From positions 1 to 64,000 of the forward strand of contig CALYQQ010000015.1 in assembly GCA_945288535.1 (NCBI GenBank): a stretch of DNA of 64,000 bases, in the 5' to 3' direction. Source of the stretch: an uncultured Enterobacterales bacterium. Its GTDB lineage: Bacteria; Pseudomonadota; Gammaproteobacteria; Enterobacterales; CALYQQ01. This document shows positions 57,011 to 64,000 of this stretch, one piece after another. Every line of letters begins with the position of its first letter. Position 1 is the first letter of the stretch. A program made the position numbers and the translations under genes. A model generated the notes under the pieces. That model was given only the letters and a program-made list of their open reading frames with translations. It did not search any database and was not told the DNA's origin.

Positions 57011-58354
57011 ATGTCTGAATTTATAAGTCGATTTACAGATATTGAATTATCAAAGCTAGTGTTGATGGCACTTATTGGTGGTATATCATCATTGTTATCA
57101 AATCGCGGCCTAGCCGTTTTTAATGATGGATTACGTCCTTTGATATCAGAATATATTGAAGGAAAGATGAATAGAAAAATATTGGCAGTCAATACCTTTG
57201 CCTTAAGTTTTGGCTTGATAATTGGATTTGGCATACCCTTTTCATTATTATCGTCAATTATACTGGTGCACAGTTTATTATTAGGGACTGATGTTATTGG
57301 TATTTGGTGTGCGAATAGCCGGCGCGGATCTATATGCGCATCGCTTATTGGTTCGCTCTATGGTATAGCATTGCTGGTAGGTTTAAAATCAATTGTAAAT
57401 TTATTTGCTATATTACCTATTAATTTTATGGAGCAACTGAGCAAAGTAGGTGCTCCAATTATTGTTTGTTTTTCATTATTTCCATCCCTTGTTACCGCAT
57501 ATCAATATAGCTATGGCAAAGGATTGCTAGTCTTAATCATCACGTTAATTAGTTATCTTATTACTGAAAATTTCGGGATATTAAGTTTTGATCGATATTC
57601 ACAAATGTCGGTTAAACTTGATCCGAATGGTATGGCATTATTGTTTGCTATGATAGGTATGTTTTACTTTGCCATGTGTGAAAAAAGACCACAACATTCC
57701 GAAACAGCAGCAATATTAAGAGATAAATCTGTAGGTTTATTTTCTGAGCGAATTAAACGCATCCAAAAGAATAGGGGGTTATTTATACTAAATGGTGGAT
57801 TAACTTCAGTTGCGGCAACAACCTCAATGTGTTTATTAGCAGAAAGTCCAATGTCACTACAATTACTTGCTAATGGTGAAACAACGGGGGCTATACTCGT
57901 AGCTTTAGCCAGAGCGATTAGTTTTATTCCTTTAATTGGCACAACTGCTATTGCCACAGGCATATATAGTCCTGATGGCATGAAGTTTACCTTCGTAGTG
58001 GGATTATTTACTCAAAATCCGATAATCGCATTCATTATGGGTGGCATAGTAATAGCAATAGAAATCATATTATTGTCTAAACTTGCTGTGTGGTTAGATA
58101 ACTATCCTGGTGTTAAAGCCTGCGGTGAATATATACGCATAGCAATTATGCATATGCTGGAGTTTACGTTGCTTGTTGGTGGTATGATGGCATCAAATGC
58201 TATTTTACCCAGTTTGGGGTTTATGATCGTTGCTGGTATTTATTTATTAAATCGCTCTGCTAAATTCCCTTTAAATAATATGGCAATAGGACCTATTGCT
58301 ACAATTATTGTGGGAATTTTTGCCAATATTATCTGTATTCTGGGGTTAAAATAA
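57011..58354 (+). CDS. yhfT: YhfT-family inner membrane protein
   Basis: A 447-residue protein with about 11-12 hydrophobic segments. It matches E. coli YhfT in layout and several patches: SLLSNRGLAVFNDGLRPLI near the start, LLGTDVIGIW, ARAISFIPLIGTTAIATGIY, and MLEFTLLVGGMMASNAI. In E. coli yhfT sits in the yhfSTUWXYZ cluster of unknown function; here it stands alone. The transport substrate is unknown. The ATG at 57011 has GGGG 7 bases upstream, better than the ATG at 56999. Confidence 0.8.
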   Translation: MSEFISRFTDIELSKLVLMALIGGISSLLSNRGLAVFNDGLRPLISEYIEGKMNRKILAVNTFALSFGLIIGFGIPFSLLSSIILVHSLLLGTDVIGIWCANSRRGSICASLIGSLYGIALLVGLKSIVNLFAILPINFMEQLSKVGAPIIVCFSLFPSLVTAYQYSYGKGLLVLIITLISYLITENFGILSFDRYSQMSVKLDPNGMALLFAMIGMFYFAMCEKRPQHSETAAILRDKSVGLFSERIKRIQKNRGLFILNGGLTSVAATTSMCLLAESPMSLQLLANGETTGAILVALARAISFIPLIGTTAIATGIYSPDGMKFTFVVGLFTQNPIIAFIMGGIVIAIEIILLSKLAVWLDNYPGVKACGEYIRIAIMHMLEFTLLVGGMMASNAILPSLGFMIVAGIYLLNRSAKFPLNNMAIGPIATIIVGIFANIICILGLK

Positions 58355-58617
58355 AAAAGCCTTGCTAACTACTTTGTAAAGTAAAATTTATTTGAGTACG
58401 CATAATCGCATAATATTGAAACTGTAGATATTAACGTTATTTACTTGTTATTTATTATTATAAAAACGATTATTAGCATTATATTTTTTATTATAATAAG
58501 GAAGTTATATACTGTATTATTGGATAGTAGGGTATTAGCTAAAGAAAATACCTATCGAGTTTGATTTACTTTTACTCAATTTATCTGGTGTAATAGATAT
58601 TTATACGGTAAGAATCT
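58355..58617. other. Convergent gap between yhfT and dmsC
   Basis: About 260 AT-rich bases between two convergent genes. Apart from the dmsC terminator at its right end, I see nothing in it. Confidence 0.5.
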
Positions 58618-58651
58618 AAAAAAGGATACCATATATGACTAATGGTATCCT
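58618..58651 (-). terminator. Terminator of the dms operon
   Basis: AGGATACCAT / ATGGTATCCT, a perfect 10-bp stem, ends on the minus strand in a T run (AAAAA at 58618-58622 on the plus strand), 17 bases beyond the dmsC stop. Confidence 0.9.
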
Positions 58652-58667
58652 ATAAATTGGTTGCTAC

Positions 58668-59519
58668 TTATACACCAAGTGAAAAGAAGATATAACGGCC
58701 AATACTTTCACTAAGTGTAATAAACGTGGTTGAACATAATAAAATAAAGCTAATCTTTTTATTATTATATTGCTTGACTAATACGCATCCGATGAAACAA
58801 AGACCGAATGTAAGCAATATAATACGTATTGCACTTTGTACGATAAGATGATTAGGTAGCGTTTGCTGGGTAAAGCCTAAGGATAAGGGCTCATTCACCA
58901 CTGATAAAAGTGTCGAGACCGATAATAATGTTAAAATGATCCCTATCGCAATAAATATAATTGCTATATGAATTACCTGCTTTCTTTCTTTAGATAATTT
59001 ACTAGATTGCATTTCTTTGTGCATGATTAATGCTGTGATAGTCCCTCCCATAAGTAGCGATGACCCAAAGAATGCAGCATAGGTAAAGATGTTATACCAC
59101 AGGGTAAATATGGTATTGATATAGATATTTGACATTACAAAAATATCAATAATACCCACTAGGCAAGTTATAGTTAGGCAGGTATACGGTACATATTTTT
59201 TTATTACTAAAATTGCTATCGAAAGAAAGAGCAACCCCATATAAAATCCAGTAAATAATATTTCACGGCTCATCCATGAATGAGCAATATTTAATATGGA
59301 ATAAATAATATGGAATGGATTTCCTAAATGAAATATAGAAGCAATACTGCCGATTATACCCAGTATAAATGCCAGTAGCAGGTTTTTTTTAATAATAGTA
59401 ATAGCCAATTCGTTATTGATTTTAAATAATAGACGATAGGCACAAAGTGTACTGATAGCAAGGCAACCTATAGAGGTTTGTATTACTAACGTAAAAATAA
59501 GCAATGGCCATTCATGCAT
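58668..59519 (-). CDS. dmsC: DMSO reductase membrane anchor subunit DmsC
   Basis: The anchor subunit passes electrons from menaquinol to the Fe-S subunit. The 283-residue protein has eight hydrophobic segments and starts MHEWPLLIFTLVIQTSIGCL, the family N-terminus. Key elements are the LGNPFHIIYSILNIAHSWMSRE stretch (read in pieces) and the C-terminal SIGRYIFFS. It is the third gene of the dmsABC operon, 12 bases behind dmsB. Confidence 0.9.
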   Translation of the reverse strand: MHEWPLLIFTLVIQTSIGCLAISTLCAYRLLFKINNELAITIIKKNLLLAFILGIIGSIASIFHLGNPFHIIYSILNIAHSWMSREILFTGFYMGLLFLSIAILVIKKYVPYTCLTITCLVGIIDIFVMSNIYINTIFTLWYNIFTYAAFFGSSLLMGGTITALIMHKEMQSSKLSKERKQVIHIAIIFIAIGIILTLLSVSTLLSVVNEPLSLGFTQQTLPNHLIVQSAIRIILLTFGLCFIGCVLVKQYNNKKISFILLCSTTFITLSESIGRYIFFSLGV

Positions 59520-59531
59520 CTCTTATTCTCC

Positions 59532-60077
59532 TTACTCTTTTTTACCAATAATCAAATTGGGTTTTGTTGTACTAGAATTGGGTAAACCATAAATATCTGC
59601 ATTGTTACCATATTTTTGACGAAGATCATTAATAAGGCCAAATTCCATCGCACGCAACGGGCAGGCATCGACACAGACAGGATTTCCCCCTTCTTCACGA
59701 ATATCTAAACAAGTATCACATTTCGTCATCATACCCAATTGTTTGTCAAACTGGGGGGCTTCATATGGACATGCCCAAGTGCAATATTTACAGCCAATAC
59801 ATTTATTATGATCAATTAATACAACACCATCTTCTTTCCGTTTATGCATAGCGGTTGTCGGGCAGTGGCTAACACATGCTGGTTCATCACAATGATTACA
59901 ACTAATAGATAAGTGCCAACGTCGTGGTTTGGGAAAATGGCCTGCTTCAAAATCATAGACGCGCCTAAAGTTACGGCCGACTTCCAGATCATTTTTATCT
60001 TTACATGAAATTACACATGTTTTACAACCGATACAGGTTGCCGCATTAAAATAAAAGCCAACTTGCTGATTTTCCAT
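59532..60077 (-). CDS. dmsB: DMSO reductase iron-sulfur subunit DmsB
   Basis: DmsB is the electron-transfer subunit with four 4Fe-4S clusters. The 181-residue protein shows four Cys groups: CIGCKTCVISC, CNHCDEPACVSHCP, CIGCKYCTWACP and CDTCLD...CVDACP, all 16 ligands present. It is about 24 residues shorter than E. coli DmsB, ending LIIGKKE. It starts two bases after the dmsA stop, so the genes are translationally linked. Confidence 0.93.
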   Translation of the reverse strand: MENQQVGFYFNAATCIGCKTCVISCKDKNDLEVGRNFRRVYDFEAGHFPKPRRWHLSISCNHCDEPACVSHCPTTAMHKRKEDGVVLIDHNKCIGCKYCTWACPYEAPQFDKQLGMMTKCDTCLDIREEGGNPVCVDACPLRAMEFGLINDLRQKYGNNADIYGLPNSSTTKPNLIIGKKE

Positions 60078-60079
60078 TA

Positions 60080-62653
60080 TTATGCCTCATCAAAAATAAT
60101 TCGTTGCGGTAATGCGGCATCAGGTAACAGAGGTTCACCTTGCCATTTTTCCACTTTACACAATAGGGTATTCCAGCCAGAGGTACCTAATCCTGTTGGG
60201 ATCTGTTCTGATATCGTATTGTCCCCACCAGCCTTATCAATACCTGTATTTTCATCTAGCTCCACCCAGCTTCCATGAGGTAATGCAAGCACACCTGGTT
60301 TTATGGTTTCAGTCACATAAGCAGGACGCAATATTTTACCAAGCTTGTTGCTAACAAGGATCGTTTCGCCGTGCTTAATACCCAAATTGTGTGCATCAGT
60401 AGCATTAATATAGACAGGACTTGGCCAAGCTTCTCTTAACCAAGGAACATTATCCAAGGTACTGTGTGAACGTCTTAAATAGTGTGGATTATAAATTTGG
60501 AAGGGGTAATCACCTTTTTTATTATTTTCCCAATCACTATAACTGTCTTCAATTCCCAGTGGTTTCGGTGTGTATTTAGGAATAGGAGGAATATCAGTCC
60601 AACCAAATTCTTTTGCTTTTTCAGTTAATTGCGAACAATAAATTTCAAACTTACCACTGCGGGTTGGACGTGGATAGTTTTCTGGATCCCGAATAAAATC
60701 TTCATAGGCAATATAGCCATAATTATCATCTTCATGACGCTCAATTTGATATTTACCTTCATCAAGAAATTGTTGTAAAGATATTCGGCCTTGTTGTGGT
60801 TTACCTTTTACTTGCCACTGAGTTATATCTTGTTCAGTAATTGTCAGTAAGGGTTCTTTACCATTACCATCGACCGTTACTACCGTTGAACCCGCTAATG
60901 TATTAAAAAACTGTTGTTTTTCGCTTATAGGAAAGATTTCATTAGTATCTAAATCTAAACGTTTAGCTAACTCACGTGCGATCCATTGATCACTTTTGGC
61001 TTCATAGAGCGGTTTAGCAACATTCTGAGCCACTAATAAAACTTCACGATTACTTGGTTTAAGAATTAAACCTTCTCGCTCCCATTCTGTTGTGATAGGC
61101 AATACAACATCAGAATATTTTGCATTTGTGGTTAATACATAGGCAGGTGTGACTATAAATTCAACATTATTGCGATAAGCTTCAATACCTTTTAGTGTAT
61201 TTGCCTTAGTTTGTAGCGTAGCATCAAAAGTATGAAATATGAGTTGAATATTAATATCTACATCACCAATGCCACGCTGGCGAAAACGTTTTTCTAATAA
61301 TGCTCGATTAAGATCATTATGATTAATACTTAATTCCACCGGATTCCGGAAGGATGGAAGTCCTGTATCGCCATTAAGCACCAAACGTGTGCCATTATTT
61401 GCTGCTGCGTAATGGCAATTTACGCCAGTCATTTTCCCTGGACGGCCCATATGACCCGTCATAAATCCTAATGTAGAAAAGGCATGTACCCAGCCTTCGC
61501 CATTATGAATACGAGCTGGCGCCCAACCAGTCAATAAAGCGACCCGGTTTGTTCCACCAATTTGACGGGCTAATTCTCGAATCTTTTCTGGCGCAAGTCC
61601 GCAGATTTTAGATGCCCATTCCGGTGTAGTTGGTTCACCTGTAAATGTACCTAACAAATAATCTTTAAAGTTATCATCAGGATTAGCATCTTCCGGCATA
61701 CTGTGTCGGTCAAAACCAATGGTACAACGTTTTAAAAAATCCCAGTCAATTAATGGATTAGTATGAGGGTCATCTTCCACTAATAGTGTATGCATGATAG
61801 CTAAGGCTAAAGCATGATCGGAGCCAGGATTAACTGGAAACCATTCAGCATCAAATAACTCAGCTGAAGCCGTATAACTTGGATCAATTGAAATAAAGCG
61901 AGCACCTGCTTTTTTTGCTTGCAAAAAATGCCAGGTTGGATTGCCAGGACTACTCCAGGCAGGATTACCGCCCCATAAAACAATAAGCTGAGATTTGCGT
62001 AAATCAAGTCTGTCGTTGACGCCAAAGGTGGAATAGCCTTCATAAAGACCCATATAAATAGGTGCTTCATTCCAGGCACCATAAGAGATGGTTCCCCAAT
62101 CACTAACAAACCCTCCTGCTTTCGCAAATAGATTTTTATAATGGGAACCTCCTCCTGTTGCCCAAATAGCTTCATTACCATATTCACTTCGTACGCGCTT
62201 TATTTCACTTGACACGAGCTCTAATGCTTCGTCCCAGCTAATACGGATCCATTGATCTCGCCCTCGCAAAGAACGATCTCCACCTCCAGGGGCCCAATGT
62301 TTCCGTTTCATTGGATACCTTAATCTATCAGCACCAAAAATTTGTTTTCGCTGTGAACGACCACGTAGGCATCCACGTTGTTGCGGTGCCTCACTGGTAT
62401 CCGGGTAGATATCATCTGTTTTTTGTCGTTCTACAACACCATCCACAATTAATGCTTTATTTAAACAACGACCACCACAATTATGCCAACATGCAACAGG
62501 TTTCCAAATGCCTTTTGTTTTTTGTGGTGATGGTGATGTACTTGTTGTCGCCTGTAAACCATGGCTAATAGGTAAAGTCGCTATAGCACTTATCGCTGAC
62601 GACCATTTGATAAAGGCGCGTCGGCTTAGGCCTGAACGATTGCTCTCATTCAT
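60080..62653 (-). CDS. dmsA: DmsA-type molybdopterin reductase, catalytic subunit
   Basis: This is the periplasm-facing catalytic subunit of a DMSO-reductase-family complex. The 857-residue protein has a twin-arginine signal (SRRAFIKWSS, residues 10-19, then a hydrophobic stretch). The N-terminal Fe-S binding group is CWHNCGGRC...GCLRGRSQR, followed by WDEALELVSSEI and the molybdopterin domain with GTISYGAWNEA, where the Ser is a plausible Mo ligand. The C-terminal domain contains NPHYLRRSHSTLDNVPWL. It is about 40 residues longer than E. coli DmsA. DMSO, TMAO, selenate or another S/N-oxide are all possible substrates; the sequence does not decide. Confidence 0.88.
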   Translation of the reverse strand: MNESNRSGLSRRAFIKWSSAISAIATLPISHGLQATTSTSPSPQKTKGIWKPVACWHNCGGRCLNKALIVDGVVERQKTDDIYPDTSEAPQQRGCLRGRSQRKQIFGADRLRYPMKRKHWAPGGGDRSLRGRDQWIRISWDEALELVSSEIKRVRSEYGNEAIWATGGGSHYKNLFAKAGGFVSDWGTISYGAWNEAPIYMGLYEGYSTFGVNDRLDLRKSQLIVLWGGNPAWSSPGNPTWHFLQAKKAGARFISIDPSYTASAELFDAEWFPVNPGSDHALALAIMHTLLVEDDPHTNPLIDWDFLKRCTIGFDRHSMPEDANPDDNFKDYLLGTFTGEPTTPEWASKICGLAPEKIRELARQIGGTNRVALLTGWAPARIHNGEGWVHAFSTLGFMTGHMGRPGKMTGVNCHYAAANNGTRLVLNGDTGLPSFRNPVELSINHNDLNRALLEKRFRQRGIGDVDINIQLIFHTFDATLQTKANTLKGIEAYRNNVEFIVTPAYVLTTNAKYSDVVLPITTEWEREGLILKPSNREVLLVAQNVAKPLYEAKSDQWIARELAKRLDLDTNEIFPISEKQQFFNTLAGSTVVTVDGNGKEPLLTITEQDITQWQVKGKPQQGRISLQQFLDEGKYQIERHEDDNYGYIAYEDFIRDPENYPRPTRSGKFEIYCSQLTEKAKEFGWTDIPPIPKYTPKPLGIEDSYSDWENNKKGDYPFQIYNPHYLRRSHSTLDNVPWLREAWPSPVYINATDAHNLGIKHGETILVSNKLGKILRPAYVTETIKPGVLALPHGSWVELDENTGIDKAGGDNTISEQIPTGLGTSGWNTLLCKVEKWQGEPLLPDAALPQRIIFDEA

Positions 62654-62769
62654 AGCTATTCCTCAGTGTTTGACTTAGTAAAATAGTTAATATTATGTTT
62701 ATCAATTTATTAGGTTTATCGTGTTATAAATGAGTTTTGCATTTAAAGATAAAAGAATATTCATATTGT

Positions 62770-63459
62770 TTATGAGGAGTTAAATTGCAAAAGAAAAGTC
62801 TCATCTCTTTTTAGAAATTGTTGTAATAATATGCTAATAGCACGATAAAAAAGGGTGTCGGCATGATTATAGATGTTTCGGCAGAAGGTAGCAGAAAATG
62901 ATAATAAGTGCGTTTGTAAAAAATGGCGTTGAATAGTAAGAAGATCGGTAAATTGCTTTGTGTTTAATTTATTATCATTAAGTAGCGTACAATTTTTGCA
63001 ACTCATATGATAGAGAAAATCGAGTTCGAAACCGATATGGTCAGCCGCTTCTCTTTCGCTTGAATTTAACCGAAATCCATTAGCATTATAAATAGCCTTT
63101 ACTTCCTGAGTACTTTTTTGAAAAAGTAATTTATCACGAGATAAATAAACGGAACCCCAGGGAGGGGCGGGCGGCGTTTCAGGACCAATAAATAATCGGG
63201 TAAAATCCCAGTGCAGGTCTTCATAATCTGCCTTATCTTTAATAAACGAGCGAGCAGCTAGCCAGTCATCGATATTCTTTATTGCATCTATAACAGATGC
63301 TTCTTTAATAATAAGTGCAAAGAACCCAAGGGCTTTTTGTTGTTGTAAATAAGTGATCAATTCTATGGACGGTTCTTCTATAAATAAGCGGCGCAATAGA
63401 TCATAACAATATTGTCGAGCAAATAAATATTCTGTCATGTGATTGTTAAATAAAGTCAT
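62770..63459 (-). CDS. TorD/DmsD-family chaperone
   Basis: These cytosolic helical proteins bind the Tat signal and the apo-molybdoenzyme until its cofactor is loaded. The 229 residues include the family pattern DFTRLFIGPETPPAPPWGSVYL and DHIGFELDFLYHM. It is upstream of dmsA on the same strand with a 116-base gap, so it most likely serves that enzyme. The ATG at 63459 has AGGA 6 bases upstream and shares one base with the stop of the preceding gene (TAATG); an alternative start is 63438. Confidence 0.85.
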   Translation of the reverse strand: MTLFNNHMTEYLFARQYCYDLLRRLFIEEPSIELITYLQQQKALGFFALIIKEASVIDAIKNIDDWLAARSFIKDKADYEDLHWDFTRLFIGPETPPAPPWGSVYLSRDKLLFQKSTQEVKAIYNANGFRLNSSEREAADHIGFELDFLYHMSCKNCTLLNDNKLNTKQFTDLLTIQRHFLQTHLLSFSATFCRNIYNHADTLFYRAISILLQQFLKRDETFLLQFNSS

Positions 63460-64000
63460 TATTGTTCCTGAATATCAGATAAATGAAAAGTCGCCGGTGA
63501 TGTTTTTGCAAGCTGTACTTCTTTTATAAAAAAATTACCGTTACTCTCTTGTTCAACTACGGATGATGAAAGGCATATTTCCATGGTAGAGGGTACTAAA
63601 CGTGAAATATATTTAGGATGAAATTGTAAAAATGCATGCAGATGATCCTCTTTAAAAGGGAGAGTATGTCGTTTTAAAAAAGATTTAACATCTGCTCTAT
63701 TTTTACCAAAAACTTTTGCCGTTTTTAAGAAATAGTCTCGCGTAGAATACATGTAGGTGTCGTCAGCAGAATAGCCATAGTTCTGTTGGAAGATTTGACC
63801 TGTATGTTTATTTTCAAGGGAGCAATAATGTATTCCTAATTTAAGATGTTTATCCAAGGCAAACAAAATGAGTTCAAGGCAAAGATTTTCGCTTTCAGCA
63901 ATAGCTAATCCACCTGCATACCAATAGTTATAAAACACGTCATATGGTGGATATTTTAAAAAAAAACCTTGTCGACGATAGATATCCACATTATTAAACG
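63459..64000 (-). CDS. C-terminal part of an unidentified protein, possibly radical-SAM-like
   Basis: The frame is open to the window edge, so the gene probably starts outside; a GTG at 63989 is the only alternative start inside. Visible residues include NYWYAGGLAIAESENLCLEL, GIHYCSLENKHTGQIFQQNYG and FLKRHTLPFKEDHLHAFLQF. The HYCSLENKHTGQI segment reminds me of C-terminal regions of some radical-SAM proteins, but no CxxxCxxC motif is in view. Translational coupling to the TorD-family gene places it in the dms cluster, perhaps as a maturation or accessory factor. Confidence 0.5.
   Translation of the reverse strand, partial: FNNVDIYRRQGFFLKYPPYDVFYNYWYAGGLAIAESENLCLELILFALDKHLKLGIHYCSLENKHTGQIFQQNYGYSADDTYMYSTRDYFLKTAKVFGKNRADVKSFLKRHTLPFKEDHLHAFLQFHPKYISRLVPSTMEICLSSSVVEQESNGNFFIKEVQLAKTSPATFHLSDIQEQ

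Noticed and set aside
60112..60354. Plus-strand frame opposite dmsA.
   Set aside because: Antisense shadow of dmsA with no recognisable protein features.
62692..62705. A possible FNR site (TTGAT-N4-ATAAT on the minus strand) upstream of dmsA.
   Set aside because: Only one half-site is good, and its distance from the dmsA start codon would leave almost no leader if it worked as a class II site.

Overview
This is a strongly AT-rich chromosomal window from a gammaproteobacterium of the order Enterobacterales. Core proteins (RpoB 1342 aa, RpoC 1408 aa, PurH 529 aa, GroEL 548 aa) match the lengths I recall for Escherichia coli and read almost identically. Intergenic stretches, however, are unusually long (0.5 to 2.5 kb) and AT-rich, and several neighbours expected in free-living relatives are missing. 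Together with the A/T-ending codon use, this suggests a host-associated lineage in genome erosion, in the Morganellaceae. An Arsenophonus-like insect symbiont is my best guess, inferred from gene content rather than proven. I see no rRNA operon, insertion sequence, prophage or CRISPR array.

Layout. (1) 1-12.6 kb: secE-nusG, rplK-rplA, rplJ-rplL, rpoB-rpoC on the plus strand, with the classical control elements: an rplK promoter inside a hairpin, the L10 leader and the rplL-rpoB attenuator. (2) 13.4-21.5 kb: a Gfo/Idh/MocA oxidoreductase, nudC, hemE, nfi, yjaG, hupA and a YjaH lipoprotein, then purH and zur on the minus strand. The thi operon and rsd are not between rpoC and nudC, and purD does not follow purH. 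(3) 22.4-33.6 kb: one glycosyltransferase at the LPS-core position, coaD, mutM, an unknown lipoprotein, rpmG/rpmB, radC, coaBC-dut-slmA, pyrE, rph and yicC. (4) 34.6-42.3 kb: accessory genes separated by long gaps, namely gsp (glutathionylspermidine synthetase/amidase), a secreted seven-repeat RCC1-like protein, terC and ogt. (5) 44.8-51.2 kb: tRNA-Phe, fluoride channel crcB, dsbD, fxsA, a Cd/Pb-type MerR regulator and groES-groEL with a clear sigma-32 promoter. cutA, dcuA and aspA are absent from between dsbD and fxsA. (6) 52-64 kb: chitoporin chiP plus chitobiase chb, an orphan YhfT-like membrane protein, and a dmsABC-type molybdoenzyme operon with its TorD-family chaperone and a partial upstream gene.

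How the genes work together. The first block makes the transcription and translation machinery and the SecE translocon subunit. chiP and chb form a chitin-oligosaccharide uptake and periplasmic cleavage pair, plausible for an insect-associated bacterium. The dms cluster encodes a Tat-exported molybdopterin reductase, its Fe-S subunit, its membrane anchor and a chaperone for anaerobic respiration. dsbD supplies periplasmic reductant. The item least explained by known biology is the secreted RCC1-repeat protein at 36956-38521, which may be a host-directed factor.
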